Below, piece after piece: positions 34,287 through 47,560 of a DNA stretch of 64,000 nucleotides. How positions within the stretch are numbered: position 1 is the stretch's first letter; every line of letters begins with the position of its first letter. A program made the translations under genes and the position numbers. The stretch covers positions 1,736,001-1,800,000 of the forward strand of contig NEEC01000011.1 of NCBI GenBank assembly GCA_002189035.1, given 5' to 3'. The DNA is from Utricularia gibba (taxonomy: Eukaryota; Streptophyta; Magnoliopsida; Lamiales; Lentibulariaceae). The notes under the pieces were generated by a model. It did not search any database. It saw nothing but the letters and a program-made list of their open reading frames with translations, and had not been told where the DNA came from.

Positions 34287-35770
34287 ATGATTAAAGATTT
34301 GGTTGAAAATCTGTTTTCCTAAAAATTTAGTGAAAATCTAGTAATGAATATGACACAAATATTTTGAGAGGTATGTTTTCTTGTATCACTTGTTTCCTTT
34401 TCCTACTGATGTGGCCTACTTGCTCATTGCACAAATTTGGGCCTTTAAAGCATGTCTTTCATGTCAACCATGGTGACCTGTTAGTTGGATCATTGATCAA
34501 CTCTACTACAACTTTTCATTGTTGTGTTAGTCTTAGAAAGTATAAGTTAGAGTTTGAACAGTTCACAAGATCATTTGAACTATTAGGTACTTTTACTCTT
34601 CAAGTCTTTGCATAATTATTGGTTCAAAAAACTCAATTCATTTTCAGTACAAATGTTGAACCCGACTTGAAATCCAAATTCTTCCACATTAGATATGACT
34701 ATTGAAAATTGGTATTTGTAATATATGATTGTGCAATTATTTTGATTTTAAATACTGATATCTATTAAAACAATCAATATTAAATTGAAAAATGAAATTG
34801 AAATAATCAAATATATAAGATATTATAAATAACTAGTAATTAGTTGTATTTAATTTTTTATAATATAATATATATTTTTTGTATATTTAGATTTCACGTA
34901 TACTTATACGACTCATTCAATCTTTAATTTCTAACAATATCCAATTATAATGATTGTTTTGCAATGTAGGGGTTTGTTAGGGTTTGAGGGGACTTCCATT
35001 TATAGCTAAAAAGGGAATCAAATAAAAAATGGATATTGCTTTTTTTTAAAAAAAAAATCTTTTTCAGAACGTCCGCGAGTAGAAGTGGTTGATGGCATCA
35101 TAAGCCACCAAGTAAATAATTAAAATAAATGCCCAAGTGATGGATATTAATAAAATTTGATTTCATTATTTTTAATTTATTCTAATTCGTGTATGAAATG
35201 ACAGCGCACAACATCTCTTAAAAATCGTGTCCAGCTTTTGTGATGCTCCATCAAATAGAAATGTTTTATAATTAGTAAATAATGCTTTTTTCAATATTCA
35301 AACATAATGCTAACAGTGATGTAATGAATTACTTTGTTCTTATATGATATCATTTATTTTAACACCAAATTCTTATAATTTTATGTTTTTTTCTTTCGAA
35401 AAAAATATTTCATACAAAATAGAAAGATACATCTATTTAATTATATCACTTACTTCATTTGTAATCAATAAAATACATCCTTATAGATCTATGGCCTTAC
35501 AAATAATATTTTATATTGTATAATATTAAATTTATTGATGTAGGTTTTAAAGAGAGTAATATATTTTTTCATTTTTTTAATGAACTTTATATTATTATAT
35601 GGGTTTTTTTAATTTTTTTTTGTCTGGAGAATATATTTGGCTTTTGTTTGTTTTGGTGGAAATAGTTGCAGTTTTCCGACAGGGAAGACTGTGGCCATAC
35701 ATGATACATCTCTTATGGGGCGTCGCCGTTGCTAATGATCATCCCTTAGTTGTCTTTTTCGGGAGCGCTA

Positions 35771-37879
35771 ATGATGGATTCTGGTGGGTTTTCGTCGCGG
35801 AGAGCCGCCGAAGCTTTTCCGGCGGGTCTGCGGGTCCTTGTCGTCGACGACGATCCCACATGGTTGAAGATTCTTGAAAAGATGCTTAAGAAATGCAGTT
35901 ATGAAGGTTTGTTCCCTTCAATCTCGGTGATTACTGTTGAGATTGCTGTTTTTTTCAGCGGAAAGATCAAATTAATTACCTGGGAGTTAACAATATGCTC
36001 TGTTGCTGAATAATTTCTGCTGAATTGGCCTTAGTTTCAATGTTTCAGTATAAGCGGGCTCTATCCTCTTGTTCGAGGCTTGAATGGGTGTTAGCCTGTT
36101 CCATGTTTCAGCAAAAGTGGCTTCACTAGATTTTTCTATTTCTGAGGAACAGTGAACCCGTTACCTTCTTATAGGTTTGAATCATCCATTTCGAAGTGAT
36201 TCAACTTCCATTCTGATTTCTTTCCTAAAATTGCCACTTTTTCTGTGCATGGGTAGCTTCCCATAGGCTTGAAAACTATCAATCCTAATGATTCATTTTG
36301 TTTACAATTTCCTTTTATCGTGCTTCAGTTCTAGCAGTTGTGTAGTCAAGCAAGTTCTTCTGGTTTATAACCTTGGGGTTAACTCACTTTCAACCACAGT
36401 TTCTGTGTTGTTTACATACACCTGGTGTTTATGGGTTCCAGTGACAACATGCAACTTAGCAAGGGAGGCTTTGAGCTTGCTTCGTGAGAGGAAGGATGGA
36501 TTTGACATTGTAATCAGCGATGTCAACATGCCAGACATGGATGGCTTCAAGCTTCTGGAACATGTTGGCCTGGAAATGGATCTTCCTGTCATAAGTGAGT
36601 TGTTTTTCATGTTCTTTCTCTGCTGAGTCATCCATGCTTTAACCTCAGATGTATCTAGTGATGTCTGTTGATGGAGAAACGAGCCGGGTGATGAAAGGCG
36701 TGCAACATGGTGCTTGTGATTACCTTCTGAAGCCTATAAGAATGAAGGAGCTTAGAAACATATGGCAACATGTGTTCAGAAAAAGAATACATGAAGGAAT
36801 TGAAGACAGTCAATTTATGAAGAGCTTGGGAGAGCAGAGTGAGGATGGATACTGTGATCTTGGGAAGAGGAAGAGAGATGATGAAAGAGTTTGTAGTGAT
36901 GCCTGCTCTTCTTCTACAAATATGATGAAGAAAGCAAGAGTGGTGTGGACTGTTGATCTCCATCAAAAGTTCGTTCAAGCTGTTAATCATATTGGGCTTG
37001 AGAGTAAGAATTCGAATCTCCTGAATTTTAGCTGACAATCTTCTTCTTGCTGAAACAACAGAACTGGTTGAACTCTCTGCTTTGCAGAAGTTGGACCCAA
37101 GAAGATACTTGATTTGATGGGCGTTCCCTGGTTAACTAGAGAGCACGTTGCCAGTCACTTGCAGGTACACATATTAGCTGTTTTTACATGAAAACAAGCC
37201 GATGGTACCACAGAAAGAGACGCATTTCCTTGGTTTTCAGAAGTACAGGTTGTTCTTGAGCAGACTGGAAAGAGAGAACGAGTTGAAAGCTGCGTTTACA
37301 GGAACAAAAGCCTCAGAAGCTTCGAAAGTATGGACAGAAGATCCCTGCCTTCAAACTTCAGGCTCTATGGCAAAACTTGTGAAGGAAAGCAACATTCTGA
37401 TCCACAACATGCCAAAACCAGGAGCTTCAGTATTCAGTTTCACAGATCTGAAAGCTAAACCTTTTATGAAACTTCAGCCTTTTCAGCTGAATCAAGAATC
37501 CCATCCACATTTCTGTTCTGACAACAGAACTAATAGCCTTAAACATCATCACTCCATTCTTGGAGGAAGCAAGGAGGTTGAAAGAATATGCACAAGTGAA
37601 AGTGATTCTTCTGGTAACGTTTTGGGACAGACTGATTTGGGATCTGCACAGAGGAGCTTGATTCATGGATATGGATCAGCTTTTGAGGCGTGGAATCAAG
37701 ATTTTAGTGATGTTGTTTCTACTGACTTCTACCCTTTCTGCGCTGGCATAGAATCTATGGCTCATGGAAATCAAGCTGGTGCTCCTGAACTATCACACGA
37801 TCTCTGGAAGTTTGAAACAGAGTATCAGAGTGACGTAACAGAGTATCAAGTAATAGGCAAAGATTTGTACATTATATGA
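35771..37879 (+). CDS. type-B response regulator (ARR11-like)
   Basis: Cytokinin-signalling transcription factor: a phosphorelay receiver domain joined to a GARP Myb-like DNA-binding domain. Five phase-consistent exons, 35771-35906, 36442-36594, 36659-37003, 37088-37164 and 37241-37879, give 449 aa. The receiver shows [20 protein letters not shown] (acidic pair), [19 protein letters not shown] (phospho-acceptor Asp) and [13 protein letters not shown] (conserved Lys). A basic linker (GKRKRDDE) leads to the GARP domain: [20 protein letters not shown], then [20 protein letters not shown] and [11 protein letters not shown]. The VPWLTRE wording is closest to ARR11. The C-terminus is Ser-rich with an acidic/aromatic end and has no recognised motif. 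The chosen start is the first in-frame ATG (ATGATG). Confidence 0.93.
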
Positions 37880-38452
37880 ATTGTAGAAGCTTGATATGCT
37901 AGTTTCTCTCCTCTGTAGACAACTTCTCATCATTCGGTGGTCATGGCTATGTACAAAGTTGTATTTCATTTCTGATAATCGCATCGTTCTGCGTTTTTCG
38001 ACAAAACTACCCCATCTTGGAACTGCACCGGAGAGTTGATGAGAACTCAACATTGAAACTTCAAAAGCACTCAGCTTTCAGATGGATAATTAACCGCATA
38101 TTTCATGTATCCAGTATCGAGCAGTATGGAACAACGTAAATTATGACTGAAATTTCTTGTCTCCAATATACAAACCAAACCAAGCCAAATCATTATTCAG
38201 CATGCCTTGAATGTATCAGATGAAGTAAAAAACCAGAACCATGGCTAAAGCATAAACCTTTCAACGACCTCCATCGGAAAAACATGAAACTCCCAAGAAA
38301 ATCTGTAGGCCTCGTTCGTATGCAGTCATAAAAAATGTGAGTTTCCTGGGATTTTGTACACGCCCATGATGTGTTAGCATAGTGGAATCTACCTCGCAAT
38401 CCAAGGAGAAGCGGACAGTTTGAGCTGTAGCGGAACAAGGCCTTGGTGACGA
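37880..38452. other. convergent 3' flanks of the response regulator and PP2A B' genes
   Basis: Two genes end toward each other. Mixed-composition sequence, probably 3' UTRs. No coding signal. Confidence 0.55.
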
Positions 38453-40184
38453 CTAGGGAACTAGCAAAGCTTCACCACTTGAAGCATTTTTAGCAGCAAG
38501 TTCTTCCAAGCGGTTCCAAGTCATGATGCGTTTCTCTTCAATCTCACTACCCTTCAGTTCATTTTCATCGAACTTGTTTTGGCAAGCTTTGAACAGGTCT
38601 GGATCAAGATCATAGAAAATCTTGCGAACATTCAGCGTCAAGCTGTGAACAGCCTGATTCCAGTGATGTCTAGCGTTTCTTTCTAAAGAAGGGAAGATAA
38701 TGGGAAGAATAACTTTGCGGTTTTGCTTGATTAGATTCTCTATATGATCATTGTTCCACAAGAATAGGGACCGCTCAGCAACCTGCAAATTATGCAAGAA
38801 AATGGTTTAAGCCATTGGAGCAACAACTCTGTTTCGAAAACCATGAGGCAGAAGACCTAGTGACAAAACACCAAGTCATCAATACGATTAGCAAAAAATA
38901 CCTTCACATAATGAAAGCAAGCTAATCAACCAGCCAATGTGATTCAAAAAAGAGAACACTTGCAGTTCAGGTTTACCTCCTAAGATATCCAAGAAGAAGA
39001 AGAGCGTATGGGACTCAAATACATACCTGAAAGTGTAAACTTTTCAAGCAACAGGCAATTTGTTGGAACAATGGCACCATACAACGTTGGAATTCTGGCA
39101 TTTGTGTCATCTCTAAGATCTCTTCAAGCTCATTAAGAAATAAAACTTCTTTTGAGCTATTTGTAACTGGCCAATACTTCAACAGGCCCCGTATAACCGT
39201 ATCAGCAAGCTTAAAATCTTTTTCCACAAACTGTGTGATACAGTAGGAGAGCTGTTGGTGGTACATAGCCAGACATTTTGGTTTATGGAGTGGAATCAGT
39301 GTCCGCACCAGAAAGAGTTTATGCTCTTCTTTCAGGGGCAAAGCAAATCCATTAATTATACTCCCGAGTACTTCAAGAAATTCGGCAATGCCATTGTGTT
39401 TCTCCGTCTCAAAAATGAAATGATAGAATATGTTGTTGATTGCTTTCCTGATGAAGGGGCGATGCACCATAAACTTCCCATATATACGATGCAGAATAGT
39501 TTTTAAATATTCCCTCTCCCTAGGATCTTCAGAGTCAAACAGATCAAGTAATTTCATCACAAAGGAATGATCAATATATCGTTTAGCAATCTTAGCATCA
39601 GTTTCAGGCGAGGTGATGAATCTTAGCAGAAACTCATAGACAACTTGAAGGTGTGGCCAGGCAGGATCCATCGCAGGCTCTTCTTCTTCCAAATCAAGTC
39701 CATCTATTAGTTTGTTCTCCCTCGGTTGAGGGGTGAAAACTCTAAATATGTTGGCAGAAACCATCTTCACAACTTCTTGCATAACAGTTTCAGTAAATTT
39801 TCCAGTCGCAGAAGTAGCATACTCGACAAGCTCAAGTAAAGTCTGTCTCTTTATCTCCTTTTCTTTAACACTTTTACCAGTGTCAGTGAAGTCAAATGTG
39901 ACACAACACATCTTTAACTTTCTAATGAACAGCTGTTGCTTTTCAGAACTAGGAACATCCCTAAAGCTGGGTAAAGCTTCATATGAAGCAGGAGTAAATT
40001 TATCTTGCCCATTGCTTCCCATGCTCATAACTGAGAAAGATGCACCTAAGGCTTCGTCCCCAGGGTTACTAACTCTTTTAGTTCCACCTTCATTTCTCTT
40101 GGAAAACGAACTCGTGGAAGGATTGGAGTCTCCAGCGTTCTTTGAATTCTTTTTAGGAATCCTACCAAGTATCTGTTTCAACAT
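38453..40184 (-). CDS. protein phosphatase 2A regulatory subunit B' (B56 family)
   Basis: Substrate-targeting subunit of PP2A holoenzymes. Two exons, 39027-40184 and 38453-38782, give 495 aa, the usual size. The N-terminus [15 protein letters not shown] followed by a Ser/Asn/Lys-rich variable stretch is typical of plant B' subunits. The HEAT-like B56 core is complete, with blocks such as [80 protein letters not shown] and [20 protein letters not shown]. Exon 2 supplies [13 protein letters not shown] and the C-terminal helices. B' isoform (gamma, zeta, kappa etc.) not assigned. The 5' leader probably contains an intron. Confidence 0.95.
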
Positions 40185-42323
40185 TTTCCCAACAAGAGAC
40201 AGAACGAGCGGCTCGCACTTAACTTACACTAATTTCAACCTACAAAGAAACCGAATCCTAGAAAAAACAGGAGTGACAATTCACTCGATTCTTTCTCATT
40301 CATAAACCCATCTCCCTGAAACCTTAACTTCCGAAAGCAAGCAACTGGATAAAGTAACCAAAACCTGAACAAAATATGAGCTCTTCAGCAACTGTCAAAG
40401 ACAAAGAGTCGATCTTGCATTCTTCCCAGGAGATGTGCAGAATTCCTTCAACAGAAAGAGCCTCCCCAATTCCACAAATTCAGATACCCACAAACATACT
40501 TCACTCCAATACAACCAATCCCCTTTCCAACAACAAACCCATCCAACAAATCCCACAAAAAACAGTCTAAACCTTCAATTCCTGCACTGTATCACTCCAA
40601 CAACCTCCCTAAACAAAAGACAAAAAAAGGGGCTCAAAATACATTATATTTATTCAAAAGACAAGCTAATAAACTACATAAGAAGCAAGCAAAGATTTAC
40701 AGGAAAACAGCAATCACTTCAATGGCCCTCAAACCTAGTGTATCTCCTCGCTGTAGCTTTTCCCTTCCCACGCTCGTTTTCTTCGTCACAAAAAGAAAAC
40801 TTTTGGGGGAAAATTCCCAAGATTTTGTCGAAATTTCGGAGAAAAAAATCGTTTTATTGCATTAATTTCCATATTCGCATTTCCCTTTCGTAAAAGTACC
40901 AAAACACCACAGGCGCTCGTCATGTCACCAATGAAAAATCCACGTCATATATATTTACATATTAAATAAATTGATTCTCCATAACTACCAAATTATTTTG
41001 ATTAAACCAAAAAAAAGAGCATAGCATATGATTGAAAATGGGACTTTAGAAATCCAATCATCTTGTTATGTGTGTTCGATAAAATTAATTATTTTTAATA
41101 TTATTTTTTGTTTTCGCGTATAAAGATGATCAAATTTATAAATGACTCTAGATAAACATGATGATCTTCAATGAATCAATGACTTTAATAATCCTTGAAA
41201 TTAATTAGTTGGTGGTTAATATAATATGATTAAGACCACCTAGTTGGTCATTAATTGCAATTAAGTTGCCTAATCTATCATGTGAAGTGAGTTTCAACTA
41301 ATTATTTGTGTGCGTCGATCTCCCAAGACTAACACTTCTTTTAGTACGTATTAGTATTTTAAAATTATGGGTTTATTTCATTGATTAAAGATGCAATTTG
41401 TTTGAATCATATTTTAGTGTTTTTTTAAATTATTAAATTCAATTCAATCTATTATAAAAAAATAATTAACTCAAATGTATAATTAAATTAAAAAATGAGT
41501 TCAACTGATTCCTCCAAGTTTGCTAACCACATTTTTTTTAATGCTGGACACTAATTTTTTTAAAAAAATGATTTAAAAATATATTAATTTTGGGATGAAG
41601 AAGGGCAAGGAGGCATTATGCTTGTTTTAATGTGCACAATGAAAAGAAAATGAGATGGCCATGCACCGGAGGATTAAATCCTATTAAATACAAAGTCATA
41701 ATTCTTTGAATTATATTCAATAATGTTTATAAAAATTAAAATTTAAACAATTATTTTTATTTTTTTATAATATATTTATAATAAATTGAACGAGAGTGCA
41801 GAATTATGCAAAGTACAGAAGAACAATTTATATAAAATAAACTTTTTTTTTTGAAAAGAAAAAATATAAAATTATGATAATTGAGTATCCAAAATAAATA
41901 ATATTATATAAAAAAATTTATCATTACATTTAATAACAAAATCAAACTTTAATCTATAACTGATGGGTATCTATCGAGTATGTTGAGGATTTCATAAAAG
42001 ATTGGGCAAAAATACCCGTTGTAAAAAAAATTCAATCCAAAATCATGAATGAATCTTAGAATAAATTGAATTCTTTTTTAAAACATATAAAGACAACAGA
42101 TGCCACAGCACAGACAATTTTTATACACCTCATGTTATCATGAAATACCAGTACTCCAAAAGAATACCCGAGAATGGAGCGTGAGTTAAAGGGAGCCAGC
42201 GAACTGCTCTGGTAACCAGAAATTAAGTACAGAAAGCATGCTGAGGGATGAGATTCAGGGTTCTTCAGGATGAATAAACGTAGAATACAGAGATACTCAG
42301 ATTTCACACATCTTTTCCCTGTC
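40185..42323. other. PP2A B' leader side and AT-rich spacer
   Basis: 40185 to about 40900 is normal-composition DNA, probably leader (with intron) and promoter of the B' gene. The plus-strand frames 40376-40570 and 40435-40893 show no domain. 40950-42050 is AT-rich without coding signal. 42056-42323 is probably 3' UTR of the proteasome gene. Confidence 0.5.
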
Positions 42324-43922
42324 TCAAGAAATGGTTACCTCAGCCATTTCTTGTTCCACGCTTGGAGGCTCGACGGGATAGTACTGGTAGTGTAGCTCTC
42401 CTACGTCGTCGCCTGAGAGCTTTTTCCATCCACTTGGTCCAATGTGGTAAACTGGCGGACAGAGCATGAGGGCAGACAGGCACAGGGGACAGTTAGTTAG
42501 CAAGATTGGAAAAGGAGGAAGGCGGTAGGGAGGAGGGTGGTGGTGAATGTGTTACCGCTTGCAACACCGCCACTCGCTCCATCGCGGAATGTTGCATGAT
42601 AGATTGCTCGTCTGGCAAGCTCGGCAGCTTCCTCAACAGACAAGTCGAAGCGATGCCTAGTTAACAAGGACAAAATTCACATCTTGTGTCATCTATGCTT
42701 AAGAAACATACCGTTGACGAGGAAATGGAACTGAGAAAATTAATCTAAGAACAGAAAAAAAAAACATTACCCACTGTCCAAAACACCATACGCGTATGGT
42801 GAACCAGAGCCAACTGAGAATTTATTGCCTTTAAGTCGCCCACCCTCACTATCCACATAATAAAGACCAGGACCCTGGACATCTTAAAAAAATTATTATT
42901 CAAATTCGAAAACAAGACAAGGTACGCTACCTTAGGTTATACCTGTTCGTCCCAGCCAGCTATCATTGTTCCAACAGACAAGCCCATTCCACGGTATGAA
43001 TAAAGGATGTTTGCTAGCAATTTTGAAGCACCGGCAACAGAGATTCTTCTCTTGTTTGCCAGTTCGTGTAAGCGACACTGTAATCAAAGAACAGACTTTT
43101 TAATCACAATATGCTGCTGGGAAAGTATCCCATGCGGATATTTTGGCATATGATAAAGCCAGAGGCAACTCATGAGAAAAAAATTTGAATATGATGTATA
43201 CAAGAATATCAACATGCAACAAAGGTACTAAAACTTTGATTCACTCTTCACAGAAATAAAATTCTTCCCTAGTTTACCATTACCATTTCTATTAAGTTCA
43301 GATCAAATATGGTTTAATAAAGGTTCTAAACATTCCGAAACAGCTGAAAATGAGTACGTGTACCAATCAAAGGAGATACCTTGGTTCCAAGATTTCTGTG
43401 CCAGAACTGACAGTCAGCAGCTCCCCCAGCCATTGTACCAAGCATGTAAGGATTGATTTCTATGATTTTCTTCACAGATTGGGATGCTACAGGTGTTATA
43501 TATATCGGATACATGGTTAAATCCACCAAGTGAGGGGAAAAATATTACTATATGAAATTTGTATATAAACCAGCCTACATATATAGCCCCCATGCTCGCA
43601 CGAGAATCTGCAGCTACCATAACACCTCCATTGAATATGAATGCCAAGGTTGTTGTACCCTTTGCAGGTTTGACCATCTCTACTGCAGCCTTTTGGAAGC
43701 CATCAAACTAAACGGGAAGAATACGAAATTTGCTTACAATACTCCTAGTTAAAAGAATGCAGCATGCAAACCAGAATAGAGGAATCCTACATCACAAGTA
43801 GTGGGAAGTTTAAAAGAAGGAACGGCCAAGATGTCATCATCCAATTCATCAGTATTCCCTTTAACAGGCGCCAATGGATCAAGGGCGCCAAAGTCAATCC
43901 TCCTCATCATCTTTATCTTCAT
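42324..43922 (-). CDS. PBE1: 20S proteasome subunit beta type-5
   Basis: Chymotrypsin-like catalytic subunit of the proteasome core. Seven exons: 43791-43922, 43579-43707, 43380-43486, 42943-43077, 42771-42874, 42556-42656 and 42324-42451. The product is about 278 aa with one missing base in exon 2. The propeptide ends [17 protein letters not shown] and is cut before the catalytic Thr of TTTLAFIF. Asp and Lys-side active-site neighbours are seen in [11 protein letters not shown]. Conserved blocks include [75 protein letters not shown] and [20 protein letters not shown]. The start [12 protein letters not shown] is the first in-frame ATG after a short TTG-opened extension. The exon 2-3 junction keeps frame only with one extra base in the C run 43587-43591. 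Confidence 0.93.
43587..43591 (-). other. one-base frame break in proteasome beta-5 exon 2
   Basis: The coding strand has ATGGGGGCTATATAT then the donor GTAGGC. With six G instead of five it reads MGGYI and joins the next exon (CATCCCAATCTG) as [12 protein letters not shown], exactly the conserved beta-5 text. With five G the join is out of frame. Confidence 0.88.
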
Positions 43923-45125
43923 AAGAGAAAAATACAATGAATGTCAACCAAAATTTCAATAAGCTGTATGCAACAGTATCCAGTTCCTGATAAAACTAAC
44001 AGATCAAGGAAGCTCGGAGCAAGGCAAATGCCTGAGCTCCGAAACACCAAAACCTTAAAACCAACAAAATCAAAAAACACAAATTTCCCATCAGCAACCG
44101 AAATTTCAGATAACATATCAATCTATATTCAATAAAGGGATATAGATCCCTGAAGTGAAATGCTTCACACAATGAAAGGACACGAGAACCTAATTAAGTG
44201 CCTCTAAACACAAGAAATCCAAAACTAGATCCAGCTGCTCAAATGGATACAGGCACTCACTGAAAATAGTCAATAATTGTACCTAGAAAATACTCAATTC
44301 CTACAATGCTTATTCGACTGATTCTCCAACAATCCAGAAACAAAAACAAAAACAAAAGTTAAATCAAAACCAACGCATTTCCAGATCCGAGAGCACGTAT
44401 AGAATACGGATAACTGAAACTAGCAGGTTACCTACCTGTAGCCGGTAGACTAGAAATCAAGGAACACGAAATCCCTCCGAAGTTCCTCCGATTACAAAAG
44501 GGAACCGTTGTCTTGCGTAGCAATGCACCCGTCGAAGAGAGCATTTCGTGGGCCTCTGGTAAATATATAAAGCCCAATACGTGGGGTCCAGCGCCAAACC
44601 AATCCAGGCCTAACAAATTACTATGCCCCACTTGGATTAGTCCTTTAGATGATGGCAATAACGTGGTTGCCCAAAAATCCAGTAAATTGGACAAATCAAA
44701 GAGTTAATCGATTTTATTTTATTTTTTAATTTCTTATTAATAATTTAATTATGTTATTTATTTTTAAATAAATATATATCAAATAATTGAAATTAAAAAT
44801 ATATATTTCAAATAATATGATATTTATTAAATGCACGTAGAATATATGTAAAACAAAATATGTCACTTGATTAAAAAAAAGAAAAACAGTTTCGAAAATA
44901 TGATATTATTCAATTATTTTACAAATTACAAGTAAATGGAAAAACAGATCTATAAACACACGTGTATTTGGAAGAATAACAAACCTACTGTACATGAATC
45001 CAACTAGATTTCTCCTGCGCCAATTTCCGACGGGGCTTGACGGTGAAGAAGCCTACTCACCACTGTACTGAGGCATCTCTCTGTTCAAAACTGGCCAAGG
45101 ATCAGCTGGATAGTGACATCTTGCG
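43923..45125. other. proteasome leader side and AT-rich spacer
   Basis: 43923-44560 is mixed-composition DNA, probably a leader with an intron and the promoter of the beta-5 gene. 44700-44980 is AT-rich. 44980-45125 is probably 3' UTR of the next minus-strand gene. No coding gene supported. Confidence 0.5.
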
Positions 45126-46831
45126 TCAACAAGCCATCTGATCTCTGCACTGTGAGATCTCTTGAAAAATAGGCAGCCTTCTTGATCTTGTGGGTGCCCA
45201 CTCTTTGGTCACTCTGTCCAGAGCTTCGAGGAAATCATCTTCGAATATCATCCCCAGAGAGGATGAGTTCAACAGCAACAAGGTGGTACTCAGCTTCTTG
45301 TTCATAACTTGGATAGCCATTTCCTCTGCTCTCTTTCTTGTTTTCTCTTCATCACATCCTGGCATTCTGTTTTGCAAGACATCCTTCACTATGGAATCAG
45401 CTCCATCGTATTGTCCCTGCTTTAAAAGGCAGTGGCAGAGATTTAAGGCTTTGTTTGCATTGGGATCGATTGTTTGAGCTTTCCGGTATACAGCTTCTGC
45501 AGCCAAGAAGTTTGATTTTTCCATATAAGCCCATCCAAGGTTCCCCTGCGCATATGGAAAGATCAGATTTTGAACAAGAAAGTAGCATCAAATAGACTTG
45601 AAGGTTTTTAAAAACAGTCTTAATTCTCTTTGCAGCACCTTGTTATTAAACTCATAAGCAACCCGAAACATAGCCTACTTATTCTGAAATAAGATCACAC
45701 CAATACACTATCAAGTACAAGATGCATCAAACACATCCCACTAATGCTTCGGCAAATACTATCGTAGATTGCAAGAAGGGTTGGGAATAGATAAATGCAT
45801 CTTGATTTTGTTTCTATAAAAAACACTTGATCTGTCCCAAAAGCGGAATGTAAAGATGTGCACTTGCCAGAATTCTTGATGTTTCCTGTTTGATAGAGAG
45901 CTGAAACTTTTTCCCATGAGAACGAGCTGTTTTTGTGGGCTTCCCATTGAACGCCTCTCCCAAGTATATCAGTTTCAACTTGTACTTCAGCAGTTCTATT
46001 TGTTCATCAATTTTTCCACATTTCTGTTTTGATCACCAAGCACTCTCATTAAGCTATGAAAGTGAAGTGAACAACAAAAGAGGGTAAAATGTGTGTATTA
46101 CCTTGTAGAGATCTATGAGAACATTATCAAGTGATTCTTGGGAATTTTTTGGGCAGAGGCCTCGAAAGGATTTGATTGCTTCAATGGCCTCCTCAGCTCG
46201 ATCGAGCTGCTTCATTACTACTGCCATGTCTTTTAGAGCACTATCCACCTTATCTCCCACACTTATAGCTTCCCAGAACCAATATATTGCAGCCTCTGCG
46301 TCCTTGTCAACTAGCTGACACCAATCAAAAAAAGTTTCAACCACAACAATCAAACTTAACTCAAATGCCCTTCACAGTTTTTTTCAAAACCAAGACATAA
46401 ACTAGGAGAAATCATACACCAAATCAATTACATTCTCTTTGTACTTGCATTTCTTTTTTTGATAGGGATAGTTCTTTGTGAGGTCATGTGACAACAAATG
46501 CATCAATGATTGTATTGCTTGCCCAATCAACTTCCATATATCCATTTTGGTTAAGTTCTTAAATTAAATCTCACTACCCATTGGCGTAATTACCACACAA
46601 AGCTTATTTGCATTACCAACAATGGGAACTATACAACAACAAAAATAGACAATAATCACCCATCGGAATACCTCGATCGATGCACTAAACTCAAACAGAA
46701 AGTAAGAAATGAGGCACCTGAGCATACTTCGCACGCACGTAAGGGCCATCGCCAGAAGGAACCTTGAAAACAACGTGAAATAAATCTTTCTCCTTCCTGT
46801 GGGAAGCCTTCTTCTTCAACCCAGTTTCCAT
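45126..46831 (-). CDS. SULFUR DEFICIENCY-INDUCED / POLLENLESS3 (MS5)-like TPR protein
   Basis: Four phase-consistent exons, 46718-46831, 46102-46314, 45868-46023 and 45126-45545, give 300 aa. The N-terminus KKKASHRKEKDLFHVVFKVP and the segment VPSGDGPYVRAKYAQLVDKD are hallmarks of the family. TPR helices follow: AIYWFWEAISVGDKVDSALK, AVVMKQLDRAEEAIEAIKSF, GNLGWAYMEKSNFLAAEAVY and CHCLLKQGQYDGADSIVKDV. Arabidopsis members repress glucosinolate synthesis under sulfur limitation (SDI1/2) or act in pollen meiosis (MS5). The subgroup here is not decided. The third intron has a GC donor (GCAAGT) and an AG acceptor, with both flanking exons in phase. Confidence 0.92.
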
Positions 46832-47560
46832 TTATGATCCGAATCAACGCTCTTTGACCTCCTTATGTCGACCCAACAAAGATGCCTTCACAAAAAAAAA
46901 AAGCAACTTTTCGTAGTTTACTCCACGAAACGGATTTGCTTGTTCATTCAGAAAAAAGTGGGTAGTCATGTTTTATGTATTGTGGGGAGATGATGAACTT
47001 GGACGCGTAGTCGTCCACATTCATAAGTTTGGGTTCTGGTTCCAGTAAAGACAGAAACATCAAATCCAAGAGTGCCACGTGTCAATATTGGGAAAAGTAC
47101 CGATGACTCTCTAAAAGTTGAATGGGAATTCTTTTATATTTAGAACCGGATTGAATTTTGACTATATTTTATTCAAAAGGTAAATGAAATTTTATTTATT
47201 AATTTTCGTTTGAAAGATTTTAAAAATTGTTTGAATCTTGATATTAAATGATTGATTATATGTATAATAAAAAAGTAGAAAATTGGAAATAAATTAGTAG
47301 TTTAATATAACCTATATTATTTCTTGAATTTTTTATAATCATTTATATGATATTTTTAAAATAAAAGAGAAAAAATAAATGAAAAGGTTGAATTGACAAT
47401 TAGAACAGACAAATGTACTGAACTGAAATAAGCAACAAGATCAAGGGTCGTTCTGCAAATTGAGGAATATTTGCATGAAAATGAAACCGAGCTACATGAA
47501 TTTCTTGAGGGCCACCCGAAACGGCTTGACCCGGATCGCGTGTCCGTCGGACACGCCGCA
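46832..47560. other. SDI-like promoter side and F-box 3' flank
   Basis: 46832-47120 is the likely leader and promoter of the SDI-like gene. 47130-47400 is AT-rich. 47400-47560 is probably 3' UTR of the F-box gene. No coding signal. Confidence 0.5.

Larger units (their letters stand above)
30511..35770. other. 5.3-kb AT-rich intergenic region
   Basis: No supported gene. Most of it is very AT-rich with A/T runs and two microsatellites (separate entries). A short stretch of more normal composition at about 31250-31950 contains small open frames (31278-31529, 31613-31810, 31791-32000), none with a recognisable domain. The last ~150 bases are the leader of the response regulator gene. Old decayed transposons are possible but I cannot identify any. 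Confidence 0.5.
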
